A stretch of 46,314 nucleotides of DNA from a virus. Location of the stretch: the IMG/VR virus record IMGVR_UViG_3300032087_003821, positions 1-46,314 of that record. One strand, written 5' to 3'. Shown piece after piece: positions 1 through 8,860 of the stretch (within the stretch, counting starts at the first letter, position 1; each line of letters starts with the position of its first letter). The position numbers were made by a program, and so were the translations under genes. A model generated the notes under the pieces. It searched no databases and had not been told where the DNA came from. It saw only the letters and a list, made by a program, of their open reading frames with translations.

Positions 1-850
1 CTTTGTCTCTAAACTCTACTTGGAAGTGCCACGGAACACTTGCATCAGGCTTGTGCATTGCATCTACAGGTATCTCAAATTTAGGCTTAGGACGTTCTGC
101 CCATACACGTTTACTTTCTGTATATGCACGTTGTGGCATACCGTTCCATAAACGTTTCAAGTCTTCTTCTTTGTATCCTTCAACGATTCTCGACGCCGTA
201 GGGTCGGACTGCGGTTTAAGGGTGACGTTGATACCTTGCTCATGAAAGAACAAAGCGTTTTCCCAATCACGTTCAAACCAGTCTGGCACCATAACCATAT
301 TGATCGTAACTTGTACATCATGCTCCTGACACAGTATCAACTTGTCTGCAAAGTCTTGCATTTTTTCTACAGTATTTAAGTGTTCTGTGTGTAGGCTTGC
401 TGTAATACTTGCTCTATGGAAAGGTTTTACACGTTCTACATAGTCTTTAAACCAACTCATTGGTCGACTACAGTTTGATGTCATGTGTACACTAGTATAG
501 TTGGTGTTGTCTACGTCATCAGCCAGATGCTGTAGAATATCCAAGTAGCCAGGATGGAAAGTAGGCTCCCCGCCACTAAGACTAAAATGATAACTATTAA
601 ATCCGTTTTCACGTGCCTGTCTCTTTATTTCATCTATGGTCCGTAAGCATAGTTCTGTAGGACGGTGGTCTTTACGGTCACTGCGGGCGTAAGGCCAACA
701 ATAACTACAACGATAGTTACAGAATCGTCCAAGGAGCCAACTGACTGTGAATATGTCGCGGTAGAGTAGAGTACGCTGCCCAACACTGACAATATCATCA
801 AAGGGTAGTTTTGTAAAGTCATAATTTGACCATTTTAAATCTTCAGTCAT
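1..850 (-). CDS. Radical SAM protein, 3' end cut by the window edge
   Basis: 283 codons are visible from the ATG at 848-850 and the frame is still open at position 1, so the C-terminus is missing. The product carries a CxxxCxxC iron-sulfur motif (C44, C48, C51, in the context RFCNYRCSYC) and a GGEP SAM-binding motif at about residues 93-96, both standard for radical SAM enzymes that cleave S-adenosylmethionine to a 5'-deoxyadenosyl radical. The N-terminal layout (VSWLLGRFC) closely resembles the gene at 4716-5855 (VTWDLGRRC), so the two are likely paralogues. The substrate is unknown. It starts 13 bases after the end of the SGNH gene at 864 but has its own promoter (856-884) that places transcription initiation at or next to the ATG, with no Shine-Dalgarno sequence. 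Confidence is high for the family and low for function. Confidence 0.93.
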   Translation of the reverse strand, partial: MTEDLKWSNYDFTKLPFDDIVSVGQRTLLYRDIFTVSWLLGRFCNYRCSYCWPYARSDRKDHRPTELCLRTIDEIKRQARENGFNSYHFSLSGGEPTFHPGYLDILQHLADDVDNTNYTSVHMTSNCSRPMSWFKDYVERVKPFHRASITASLHTEHLNTVEKMQDFADKLILCQEHDVQVTINMVMVPDWFERDWENALFFHEQGINVTLKPQSDPTASRIVEGYKEEDLKRLWNGMPQRAYTESKRVWAERPKPKFEIPVDAMHKPDASVPWHFQVEFRDK

Positions 851-855
851 GTTTA

Positions 856-884
856 ATTATACTTTATCTTTCTTTTTTTGTCAA
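856..884 (-). promoter_or_regulatory. Sigma70-type promoter giving a probably leaderless mRNA
   Basis: Read on the minus strand: -35 TTGACA (884-879), a 17-bp spacer, -10 TATAAT (861-856), both exact consensus. Only five bases separate the -10 from the ATG at 850, so the expected +1 falls on the start codon itself. The -35 and most of the spacer lie inside the last codons of the upstream SGNH gene. It should make the left-edge radical SAM gene independent of the long operon. Confidence 0.8.
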
Positions 885-1637
885 TAAGTTGTCTAGTTTA
901 CCATAAAAGTAATTTTCAATTAGAGTTTCCCATACCATAGGAGATGCGTGAAAGCCGTCAACATAAAGTTTCTTATTTTTATATATAGAATCATCATTAT
1001 AATTATACAATCTCCTTATCCTATTATCCAACACATAGTGGGTTATAAGTTCAACGTCATGCATTTTAAATTCATCTTTTACACGTTTGTCTTTTATGAG
1101 ATAGTTATCAAAACTAAACCATAAAACTTTATGATTTTTACTTTTTATAAAGGCGTTTAACGCTACTATTTTTGAAATAAGATCTTCTTGTTCTAGTGTT
1201 CTAATACTATTTACTTTTAATTTCATTAAAGATTTTTCAATCACCCTGTCCCAAGTAGTCATTCCTGCATCTAATTTTGATATGTTGTAATATTCTATGA
1301 AACAATTAAACAAACGATAGTCCCAAAATTTAGGAAAATTATCAACCATACTCCACGACTTATATTTTATATCTTTTTTACGTTTGTATTCTTGGTAACG
1401 TCCTAATTTTGGTATTTCTGCTAGAATTAAAATATTTTCATTTTGATGCTTGTTTATAATGCCATGTATCCTTGAAAAGTAACTTTCTATTCCTAGTGCA
1501 ACTACACCATAGTTGTATGATTCAACTTCATATCTTTCTGCAATTAATTCACAAAATGGATTAAATTCAGGCACTGTATGACTTGTACCATGCAGCACTA
1601 ATGTTTTAAAATTTTCCAAATGCCCAATATCTTTCAT
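864..1637 (-). CDS. SGNH/GDSL-like hydrolase (first of three in the cluster)
   Basis: 257 residues. The N-terminus has a short beta strand followed by GTSH (residues 17-20), resembling block I of SGNH hydrolases with S19 as candidate nucleophile. Near the C-terminus DGFH (D227, H230) matches the block V Asp-x-x-His that completes the triad. A YNYG segment after the first helix fits the block II region. This family cleaves or transfers ester-linked acyl groups, often on sugars. No signal peptide is seen, so it should act in the cytoplasm. The start at 1637 lies inside the end of the PP-loop gene (32-base overlap) and is preceded by a GGTGG Shine-Dalgarno-like stretch. The family call rests on motifs only and overall similarity is low. 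Confidence 0.7.
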   Translation of the reverse strand: MKDIGHLENFKTLVLHGTSHTVPEFNPFCELIAERYEVESYNYGVVALGIESYFSRIHGIINKHQNENILILAEIPKLGRYQEYKRKKDIKYKSWSMVDNFPKFWDYRLFNCFIEYYNISKLDAGMTTWDRVIEKSLMKLKVNSIRTLEQEDLISKIVALNAFIKSKNHKVLWFSFDNYLIKDKRVKDEFKMHDVELITHYVLDNRIRRLYNYNDDSIYKNKKLYVDGFHASPMVWETLIENYFYGKLDNLLTKKER

Positions 1638-2274
1638 GACACCACCAACAATCGCCGCATACTGTAGAATAGTTATTTGTTACATTTGCTAATCCTTCAC
1701 AACTGCGTGTAAGAGGCAATAGAGTATCTACTAGGCTATGTTGTTTATATATTTCAGCCAATTGATCCTTAGTCATTTGTCCCCAGGGTCTGTACTGAGG
1801 AGGAATTTTTTTACTATCATGCACCATTTCACTAAAAATTTCAAATCCATCTTGACGTTTTTTTACAGGACATGTTTCTACAATATCAATAGTTTTACCG
1901 TTCAGTTCTATTGTAGCATCTTTACTAGGCGCCATACTTGTTGCATTCATTTGTAAATCAATATTATGAAGTTTATATATTTCGAGTTGTGCTTCTGTAA
2001 AATACTCCGGCTCAGGCAAATCATAGTAGTAAATATGATGCTTTCTTATTAAAGATGTTTTGAAGTATCCAACAATAAATCTAATTACACCCTGTGCAAC
2101 CTGGGGGTTCCAATTATCTTTACGTGCATGTCCTAATGTTAGCACATGTACATTTTTATCTTTAATATTGTTTTCTTCGAGTGTTCGTATCAGTTCAAAT
2201 AACATAATAGAACTATCAGCGCCGCCGCTGCAATTAACTAAAATATTATTGTAATCTTTTACAATATCAAACAT
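1606..2274 (-). CDS. PP-loop ATPase with a QueC-like zinc motif (copy A)
   Basis: 222 residues. SGGADSS at 16-22 is the pyrophosphate-binding PP-loop of N-type ATP pyrophosphatases, which adenylate a carbonyl or carboxyl group so nitrogen or sulfur can be installed. The C-terminus has SC (C192) followed by CxxCxxC (C206, C209, C212) and an Arg. That arrangement matches the zinc site of QueC, which makes 7-cyano-7-deazaguanine. Length is close to QueC (about 230), but no other deazaguanine genes are present here, so the true substrate is open. Two longer relatives (8844-9674, 10992-11843) share the TRSCEG signature. It overlaps the SGNH genes on both sides, which suggests a shared pathway. The start follows GGAG seven bases upstream. 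Confidence 0.85.
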   Translation of the reverse strand: MFDIVKDYNNILVNCSGGADSSIMLFELIRTLEENNIKDKNVHVLTLGHARKDNWNPQVAQGVIRFIVGYFKTSLIRKHHIYYYDLPEPEYFTEAQLEIYKLHNIDLQMNATSMAPSKDATIELNGKTIDIVETCPVKKRQDGFEIFSEMVHDSKKIPPQYRPWGQMTKDQLAEIYKQHSLVDTLLPLTRSCEGLANVTNNYSTVCGDCWWCHERYWAFGKF

Positions 2275-3001
2275 TTATTTCTCCTAATCTTAGTTTAATT
2301 GTTGGAATAATGTATTCCTTTAACACTTTTTCTTGCCAATATAAATTCATATGTACACCATCATTTGTCCAAGATTTTACCCTTCTAGGATCGTAATGCT
2401 TTTGAAGTTTGATAAAATGGTATACACTTTTTATATCAGGATGATCACTTGGCAAATGTGTTCCATTATGAACAGTCCAACATATATCAATAACATTGGC
2501 CATTTGACATATTTTTCTAGCATAGTGTAAATCAATACAAGCAATTGTACCTGCTGCCATATCATCGTGGAGAAGTTGATTAACATCGCTCCATATTTTA
2601 AATTTATGTTTTGGTATATAATCTACATTTTTATAGTCAACAGTAGTTGAATAAAGTGTTCCATCATACCATAGAGGACTATAAGATGTCATATAATCTT
2701 TTTTCAAGCGTTCAAAATTTACATTTGGTTTAGACGGTGTAGGCCAATAAGGACCATTGTATATATAACGTGTCCCTCTGTTGGTAATTCCTTCAATTAA
2801 AACTGCATCTACTTGGTAATCTTCAACTAAATGCATAATACGATTAGCATACAATTCACTTCCTCGACCAGACATTGCTTTACATATAAATTCGTGTTCT
2901 GGCATCATTTCATTTAATTGTTCATAAAGTCTAGGTGTCAACTTTGCACCTTTTCCATTATATCCATAACTATGACTGCTACCAACTATTCCAATTTTCA
3001 T
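2267..3001 (-). CDS. SGNH/GDSL-like hydrolase (second of three)
   Basis: 244 residues beginning MKIGIVGSSHS. The GSSH at 7-10 sits where SGNH block I (GDSL-like) is expected, directly after the first strand, with S9 as candidate nucleophile. DGVH (D214, H217) near the C-terminus fits block V. SGRGSE at about 44-49 could be the block II glycine region. The start overlaps the stop of the next upstream gene as ATGA (4 bases), typical of translational coupling. Role by family: esterase or acyltransferase acting on a small molecule or glycan; substrate unknown. It is related in layout to the 2998-3687 gene (both start MKI-V-G-S) and they may be an old tandem duplication. Confidence 0.78.
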   Translation of the reverse strand: MKIGIVGSSHSYGYNGKGAKLTPRLYEQLNEMMPEHEFICKAMSGRGSELYANRIMHLVEDYQVDAVLIEGITNRGTRYIYNGPYWPTPSKPNVNFERLKKDYMTSYSPLWYDGTLYSTTVDYKNVDYIPKHKFKIWSDVNQLLHDDMAAGTIACIDLHYARKICQMANVIDICWTVHNGTHLPSDHPDIKSVYHFIKLQKHYDPRRVKSWTNDGVHMNLYWQEKVLKEYIIPTIKLRLGEINV

Positions 3002-3687
3002 TCTTTATATTTCTCTTTTAACATGTCATAAACTTTTTCGGCTAATGCTTCATTACCTTCAGGTGTAAAATGATAACCTTTATCTAAAACATATTTGTCT
3101 TTAAACTGTATTGTATCCTCTATACACGGATTATCTAAATGTATGTCTCTTTCAAACCAAGAAAATGTTACATGTCTTCCTTTGAAGTTATTTAATACTG
3201 CATCTCCTGCTAATAAAAAAGCCTTGTCTTGTTCGTAAAAAATGTCTGGATGAATATATTTAAAAAACATCTTGTGAATTTTTTCACTAGTGCTGCTGTT
3301 ATATAATCTACCTTTGCCTATTGTTGACAAAGTAAAAATTTGACAATCTTTTTTAAAAGTGTTTCTGTTTATCAAGTAATAGTTTTCACCTGGTTTTTTT
3401 GTAGCATGCCTTACCAAGGCTTTATTTTCTAATTTTTTTTCCATGTTGTATGCAAAAAATCTATTCTGTGTTGTAATTTGTCTTACTACTATGTCTGGTT
3501 TATAATAACTAATTGCCTGATCCATAAATCTATAAGTTAGATAATTACTACCGCCACCAATGCCTAAGTTGTATACAGTAGCATCTGGAAAATATTGTAA
3601 TAATTTATAAGGGTAGGTGTCTTTAAAAGACATAATACCATCTACCCAACCATCTGTATAACTACAACCTACACAAACTATTTTCAT
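2998..3687 (-). CDS. SGNH/GDSL-like hydrolase (third of three, clearest motifs)
   Basis: 229 residues. GCSYTDG at 7-13 is a good SGNH block I (nucleophile S9), GIGGGSN at 42-48 carries the block II oxyanion glycine, and HFTPEGN beginning at H206 is a typical block V histidine context, with D202 four residues upstream. This is the most convincing SGNH member of the three. No signal peptide or membrane segment is present. It abuts the radical SAM gene at 3688 with no gap. Expected chemistry is ester hydrolysis or acyl transfer, perhaps trimming or adding acyl groups on the product made by the neighbouring enzymes; that link is inference from operon position. Confidence 0.85.
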   Translation of the reverse strand: MKIVCVGCSYTDGWVDGIMSFKDTYPYKLLQYFPDATVYNLGIGGGSNYLTYRFMDQAISYYKPDIVVRQITTQNRFFAYNMEKKLENKALVRHATKKPGENYYLINRNTFKKDCQIFTLSTIGKGRLYNSSTSEKIHKMFFKYIHPDIFYEQDKAFLLAGDAVLNNFKGRHVTFSWFERDIHLDNPCIEDTIQFKDKYVLDKGYHFTPEGNEALAEKVYDMLKEKYKE

Positions 3688-4719
3688 TTATATACCACAC
3701 TTTTCTGTACATAAAGGCAATAATCTATTTGAAAAGTTATCTTCTAAATCTTCTTCATAAAATTTATGATTTAATATTTCAAAAATATTATAATAATTCA
3801 AATTGTTAAAATTACTACCGTATTCACTTATTCTTTCATCAAGCCAGACAAAACGTCTCCGGTCATTTGCCCTACCAGTATGCATACTAAAATAACAACA
3901 AGGCCATACTTCTCCCATTTGATTTATTTGAATTCTGGCATCTTTCATCCACGGGCAAACAGGTTTAGAAACTTCTGTACTATTGCTAGTCTTTTTATCA
4001 TTATTTTTTATTTCATCTTCGGCCCATTCAACATCTTTACGTAGATTATCTACAGTTTGTTTATTAGGAGACGTAATTAGTCCAGCAGGCATTCCTTTGT
4101 ATTCAACAACAGGTATACTGTTATCAAAACTTCTATTTAAACTAAATGCAATAAAACCCATTTCTTTTGCTAGATTACTTGCTTCCTGTAACTGATGTAA
4201 GTTATGGTCAAATACAATCATACGCCATCTAGCAGGACCTCCTGCATCTATATATGCTTTAGCATTTTTCATAATATCGCCAAAATCTACACCTCGTCTA
4301 TATATGTGATTTGTATCTTCTAATCCGTCAATACTAAATGTAACCACACTTCCCGGAAATTTCTTTACAATGTTTGCTAAAGAAATCCAAAAGTCTTTAG
4401 ATCTTGCTCCGCCATTAGTGTGTATATTTAATCTAACATTTTGATTTGGTTTATCATATAATAATTCTAACATTTCAATAAATTTTGGATGACTTGATAT
4501 GTCTCCAAAATTGCCGTTGAAACTAATTTTTTCTAATTTAGTTTTATCAGCAAAATCACAAACTTGCTGCCAAACGTCCCAATCTATATGTTGCAATTTT
4601 ACTAAAGGATTGACTGCACCGCCTTTAATGTTTCTTACACACGCACCACAAAAACTATTACAATAACTTGTAACATCTATTTGTATTTCAAAAACATTAA
4701 AAGGATCTATTACATTCAT
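3688..4719 (-). CDS. Radical SAM/SPASM-like protein, 'TNHxYR' subfamily (copy A)
   Basis: 343 residues. CxxxCxxC is at C20, C24, C27 (YCNSFCGAC). The usual GGEP is replaced by NGNFGD at about 68-73. A DG..DTNHIYR block at about 131-140 is shared with the genes at 13273 and 14340, defining a subfamily within this window. The C-terminal half has C255, the CC pair 274-275 after a GEVWP turn, and C337/C341, as expected for a SPASM-like domain that binds auxiliary clusters. SPASM radical SAM enzymes mostly modify peptides or proteins, but also sugars such as aminoglycosides. It overlaps the next radical SAM gene by ATGA. Substrate unknown. Confidence 0.9.
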   Translation of the reverse strand: MNVIDPFNVFEIQIDVTSYCNSFCGACVRNIKGGAVNPLVKLQHIDWDVWQQVCDFADKTKLEKISFNGNFGDISSHPKFIEMLELLYDKPNQNVRLNIHTNGGARSKDFWISLANIVKKFPGSVVTFSIDGLEDTNHIYRRGVDFGDIMKNAKAYIDAGGPARWRMIVFDHNLHQLQEASNLAKEMGFIAFSLNRSFDNSIPVVEYKGMPAGLITSPNKQTVDNLRKDVEWAEDEIKNNDKKTSNSTEVSKPVCPWMKDARIQINQMGEVWPCCYFSMHTGRANDRRRFVWLDERISEYGSNFNNLNYYNIFEILNHKFYEEDLEDNFSNRLLPLCTEKCGI

Positions 4720-5855
4720 TCCTCTAGATGACCTTCCATCACTTTATTATAATTGTCTATGTATTTGCTTTTAGGCGCACACAGTCCGCATCCACATGTG
4801 TGCTTTGGACAAATAATTGTAGGTAATGTATTTGTATTGAGTTTGTGTTTTAGGTCTGCTAATATTTTATCACCTTCACTAATTTTACCAATTGGACCTC
4901 GTGTTTGATCAAAGCGGGCTTGACAAGTTTGATGATGGAAAACACTATCAGTTTGTTGTTCTAAATGTAAAAAGAAATAATTTACACTACAATGCCAACC
5001 TTTAAATTCTCTTAAATCAACAAATGTGCTTTTTCTACTTTCGCCGTTCAAACTCAAACACATTTCTCGACTACCGCAACACGGTCTACCGATTGTCATA
5101 CCTAGTTTTTTCTTTTCACTAGTCTTTTCTCCAGCATTGCTAAGTTGTGCTGCTTCTTCTTGTGTCTCGTTTAATTCTGCATTTTTATATGTCCAGTAAT
5201 TTTTCATGTAATCTAATTGTTCATCAGTATACATATGTGCAAAATTACTTTTACTGTCAGGCTCTTCTCCAATAATTCTTGGTACATATTTTACGCCTAA
5301 ATTGTGTAGATAATCACATAAATCTTTACATTCGTCAAAGTAAGCAGCATGAAACATAACATTACAACTAATACTATAATCAGCATCATGAAACTGTTTT
5401 ATTCTATCACGCACTTGTTGTTTAAGTTTGTTATCACTTTCTGCGTGATAGCTAACTGTAATGTGTCCTAAATTTTCCATTACTGCATCAGCCATTTTTG
5501 CGCTCATTGCACCATTACTTGTAAGTGCAAAACCACAAGCCCATTTATCTTGATACTTAGCTTCGTATTCTTCTTTTAAATATTTTACAAAAGGAATAAA
5601 GTTTGGATTTACTGTTGGTTCTCCACCAGTAAAACTTATGCTAGTATGCTTGTAACTTCTTTTCTCCATATAAACATCAATATATTCAAAAAGAAAATCA
5701 ACTGCACTTTTAAGTTCGTCTAGACTTGCATGAGGACTAAAATTATCATGTCTATGTGCTGGGCAATAACTACAATCATAATTACAACGTCTGCCTAAAT
5801 CCCAAGTAACTTGAAATACTTTACCTGTAAGTAGGTCAACTGTATCAAAACTCAT
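4716..5855 (-). CDS. Radical SAM protein, paralogue of the left-edge gene
   Basis: 379 residues. CxxxCxxC at C24, C28, C31 (RRCNYDCSYC), GGEP at 77-80, and a cysteine-rich C-terminus (C349, C354, C356, C359) that may bind an auxiliary iron-sulfur cluster or zinc. The N-terminal part matches the truncated gene at 1-850. The start codon shares one base with the stop of the upstream radical SAM gene (5855) and the end overlaps the downstream one by four bases, so four radical SAM genes (8313 to 3688) are read as one coupled block. The specific reaction cannot be told from sequence. Confidence 0.92.
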   Translation of the reverse strand: MSFDTVDLLTGKVFQVTWDLGRRCNYDCSYCPAHRHDNFSPHASLDELKSAVDFLFEYIDVYMEKRSYKHTSISFTGGEPTVNPNFIPFVKYLKEEYEAKYQDKWACGFALTSNGAMSAKMADAVMENLGHITVSYHAESDNKLKQQVRDRIKQFHDADYSISCNVMFHAAYFDECKDLCDYLHNLGVKYVPRIIGEEPDSKSNFAHMYTDEQLDYMKNYWTYKNAELNETQEEAAQLSNAGEKTSEKKKLGMTIGRPCCGSREMCLSLNGESRKSTFVDLREFKGWHCSVNYFFLHLEQQTDSVFHHQTCQARFDQTRGPIGKISEGDKILADLKHKLNTNTLPTIICPKHTCGCGLCAPKSKYIDNYNKVMEGHLEE

Positions 5856-7171
5856 TATATATAATCCTTAAATATCGGTTCTACGTCTAACAAACTTTCT
5901 GCTCTAATTTTGTCTAATGTAGCAGTATAATTTTTAAAATAATCCCAATGCTCTTTATAGTAACTTTCACTAGTCATATAACTTACTACACTGTTTCTTA
6001 TACCCTTTGCCTTTGTTTTTGTATTATCTGGTAAATCTGTATCTTCTATCCAGTCTACAAAATTATCAAAATTTGTTTCAATGTGTTTTTTTAAATCATC
6101 TGGCAACACTCTGATATTTAAGTGTTTAGGATGATGTGCCATATGGAATGTGATTATAGGTTTTCCTTTAAAGCAATTTAATTTTTTAAAACCACTCTCT
6201 GTAAGTTTCCATTTCATAAAATCAATCATATGGTTTACGTTATATGCTGTAACTGTAAAGGCAAGCCATCCCATTATGTTAGGCGGCGATCCGTCTAATG
6301 TATATAGATTTTTTAAAAGTTTATTCCATTTTGCTGGATTTCTTTGGTATTCTAAAACTTTGCCATATCCATCTATACTTGCACCAACTCGGACTTGTTT
6401 AAAGTTTTTCCACAAATCGATTACTCTAGGTGGCAATGTACTCATGTTTGTGTTATATTCAACAATAATATTTTTTGCGCTATCAGTATCAATGCAATGT
6501 TGTAAAAAATCATAGTGTCTATCTATTAGCATCGGTTCGCCACCTGCAAAATAAACATGTTCAATGTTTTGCACATTACTATACAATTGTTTCCAAAAAC
6601 TGTCATTATGTACCCAGTTATATGCATCAGATACAAGTTTGTTTCCTTTACGATATATCTGCACTTCACCGCTAGTTTCTTTGTAAGTAGTTTTACCTGT
6701 AAGTTTTTCCCAATCTTCATACCACGTATCACTGTCAGTTGGACCGCACATTCTACATTTTAAATTACAAAAATTACCAAATCGCAAATCGTAATATTGT
6801 ACAGGATTTTTTTCGGTATCAATTTCGCCTAAATTGTTGGTAATTTTTTGTGCTTTTTGTAAGGTAAAATTTGGCCAGTTTTTTTCTTCATATAGACGTC
6901 TGCTGCTTAGTCCATTTTCTTCTTCATTACGACAACGACCGCACTCTTCACTCCACTTACCCGATAACATATTTAATCTTACATTTTTCATTAAATCTGC
7001 ATTACGTGCTTCGTTTAAATTATCAACACCAACATTATATGCAGTGCCATCTGACTTTCTAATTACACCTTGATTTTTTGTAATGTTTGCTTGACAGCAT
7101 ACACGGATATCTCCATTAGATCTAGCTGCTTGGAATATCCACGGTATAGGGCAAAATGTATCAGACATCAA
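5855..7171 (-). CDS. Radical SAM protein with N-terminal twitch/SPASM-like domain (1 of 5)
   Basis: 438 residues. A cysteine-bearing module precedes the radical SAM core: C7 in FCPIPW, the CC pair 25-26, and CxxC at 77/80. The core follows with CxxxCxxC at C135, C139, C142 and GGEP at 210-213. This order, auxiliary-cluster domain first, is that of the family known as N-terminal twitch radical SAM proteins, common in phage and marine genomes and of unknown function. Sister genes in this window are 7168-8313, 9667-10995, 11830-13230 and 20834-22207. It is coupled to the neighbours by overlaps of 4 and 1 bases. The second Met may be the real start; the difference is one residue. Confidence 0.92.
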   Translation of the reverse strand: MMSDTFCPIPWIFQAARSNGDIRVCCQANITKNQGVIRKSDGTAYNVGVDNLNEARNADLMKNVRLNMLSGKWSEECGRCRNEEENGLSSRRLYEEKNWPNFTLQKAQKITNNLGEIDTEKNPVQYYDLRFGNFCNLKCRMCGPTDSDTWYEDWEKLTGKTTYKETSGEVQIYRKGNKLVSDAYNWVHNDSFWKQLYSNVQNIEHVYFAGGEPMLIDRHYDFLQHCIDTDSAKNIIVEYNTNMSTLPPRVIDLWKNFKQVRVGASIDGYGKVLEYQRNPAKWNKLLKNLYTLDGSPPNIMGWLAFTVTAYNVNHMIDFMKWKLTESGFKKLNCFKGKPIITFHMAHHPKHLNIRVLPDDLKKHIETNFDNFVDWIEDTDLPDNTKTKAKGIRNSVVSYMTSESYYKEHWDYFKNYTATLDKIRAESLLDVEPIFKDYI

Positions 7172-8313
7172 AATAACTCCGGTGTAATTAGTTTTTCTAT
7201 TTTATTCCAAAGTTCAGGATTTTTATCTATCCAATGTTCGGCACGTATTTTATTTAATTGAGCATCATTACGTACAAACAAACCAAAATCGCCTTCTACA
7301 TTCATTTCATTTTTTAACAAATTTATAATTTTTTTATAGGTTACAGGAACTTTTTTATTTAGATTTTCTAAATAATCATTTATCCATGGTTTAATTTGCT
7401 TTGGTAAATTCCTAGGTTGCATCCATTGCGGGCCATCTACAACAACACATTCATGGTATAATTCATTATCATTGCAGTAATCAATTATTTCGTGTAATTT
7501 GTTTACATTATATATACTGATAGCACTATGTACATTTATATTGTTAAAATTTTGTTTGTACCATTGCACATTTTTATCAACATTATTCCAATCACTGTCT
7601 TTACGCAAAAAATCATTTAATTTGCCATAACTATCAATGCTTAAATCAATATTTACATTTTTACACTGTTTTAACAAATCTAATAATTCGTCATCGGGCA
7701 ATAAACTAACATTTGTTACTAATAATATTGTTATATTTTCAAGTGTGCATTTTTTTAATACTTTTTTAAGTTTCTTTTGCTCCATCATAGGCTCTCCGCC
7801 TAGTACTTTGATAAAACGCAAGTCACTCAAGTCGTAAGAATCTACAATTGTGTTATCAGTAACGACACCTCTGGGTATTTCCATTCCTAATTTTTTTGCA
7901 TCGCTGTACCAGTGCGTACTCAATTGAGGCATACACATTCTGCATTTGTTATTACACACGTTAGATAATGCTAAATCAATGTTTGTAAGTTTTTTTACAC
8001 GCCCTAACCCTTCTTCTTTGCTAGGTAATCCAAAATCACCACCCCAGGGTGCAATTAAATCAGTACGCATACTTCTAGCACTGTGTTTTTCATCTTCATA
8101 ACATTTATTGCAACCATGCACATACTCATCGTTGAGCATTTTTTGTCTTAACCAGTTCATATATTCGTGATTAAATGGATCGGGGTGCGAAACATTCAAA
8201 TCTTCAGGTACTTCTTCCTGTTTAAACACACAACAAGGAAAGATTTGTCCGTCTGGGCGCATAGCCATATGATGAAATGGCATAACACATGCATGTTTAG
8301 GTATCTTATTCAT
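7168..8313 (-). CDS. N-terminal twitch radical SAM protein (2 of 5)
   Basis: 381 residues, the shortest of the five. The N-terminal module has C9, the CC pair 27-28 after a PDGQIFP turn, and CxxC at 68/71. The core has C120, C124, C127 and GGEP at 172-175. The spacing between module and core is shorter than in its neighbours. It lies between another N-twitch gene and the SDR gene, overlapping the latter by eight bases, so the dehydrogenase and the radical enzyme are probably made together. Function unknown beyond radical chemistry; the auxiliary cysteines suggest one or two extra iron-sulfur clusters. Confidence 0.91.
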   Translation of the reverse strand: MNKIPKHACVMPFHHMAMRPDGQIFPCCVFKQEEVPEDLNVSHPDPFNHEYMNWLRQKMLNDEYVHGCNKCYEDEKHSARSMRTDLIAPWGGDFGLPSKEEGLGRVKKLTNIDLALSNVCNNKCRMCMPQLSTHWYSDAKKLGMEIPRGVVTDNTIVDSYDLSDLRFIKVLGGEPMMEQKKLKKVLKKCTLENITILLVTNVSLLPDDELLDLLKQCKNVNIDLSIDSYGKLNDFLRKDSDWNNVDKNVQWYKQNFNNINVHSAISIYNVNKLHEIIDYCNDNELYHECVVVDGPQWMQPRNLPKQIKPWINDYLENLNKKVPVTYKKIINLLKNEMNVEGDFGLFVRNDAQLNKIRAEHWIDKNPELWNKIEKLITPELF

Positions 8314-8860
8314 ACCACATTTCCGGCTGCATAGGATCTATGCTCAATTCATTTATATTTAAATGCTTTGGTTGATCAACAATCCATTTAATGTAGCTCG
8401 CAGCTACATCTATGTCCATGCATTTTCTGTCTGGGTGTTTTTGTTGATTATTGCTTAGTGTTCCAAAACTAATATATGTAATTTTAGGACCGCTTGCCCA
8501 TACACCTGTCAATCCCAATGTGTTAGAGTAATCGCGGAGTGCTTTCTTTTCTGCATTATACAGCCAAGCACCGCCTTTTTTTACTCTGTCAGTTGTACTA
8601 CCTATGTTGATAATATGACAATTATGTTTTTCTAGCACACATTTTTTGTAGACAATATCTAACAAACTCGTTTGATTGAATCTAAACAAAGCACTACAAT
8701 TGATAAAAACGTCATGTGTCAATACTGCTTCAGCACAACGTTCCATATCTAACTTTTTACCAAAATCATATCCAGTTGCTCTACTAATAAACTCTGCGTT
8801 TGGATAAATTTTTGCTAATGCAGCAGAAACGCCTACATCCTTGTTACCTGTTATAATCAT
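8306..8860 (-). CDS. Short-chain dehydrogenase/reductase (SDR), short form
   Basis: 184 residues, shorter than the usual 230-250. The N-terminus MIITGNKDVG is a degenerate TGxxxGxG dinucleotide-binding loop (T4, G5, G10). NCSA at about 54-57 occupies the NNAG position. S88 (in NIGSTTD) with Y101 and K105 (YNAEK, the YxxxK motif) makes an intact catalytic set. NAD(P)-dependent oxidation or reduction of an alcohol/ketone is therefore plausible. The missing length is at the C-terminal substrate-binding part. It overlaps the PP-loop gene by 17 bases and the radical SAM gene by eight, with an AAAGGAAATAAATG start context that recurs at two other junctions. Confidence 0.85.
   Translation of the reverse strand: MIITGNKDVGVSAALAKIYPNAEFISRATGYDFGKKLDMERCAEAVLTHDVFINCSALFRFNQTSLLDIVYKKCVLEKHNCHIINIGSTTDRVKKGGAWLYNAEKKALRDYSNTLGLTGVWASGPKITYISFGTLSNNQQKHPDRKCMDIDVAASYIKWIVDQPKHLNINELSIDPMQPEMWYE

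Noticed and set aside
3-245. Plus-strand open frame at the left edge
   Set aside because: It is antisense to a radical SAM gene with intact motifs and lacks its own promoter or ribosome site.
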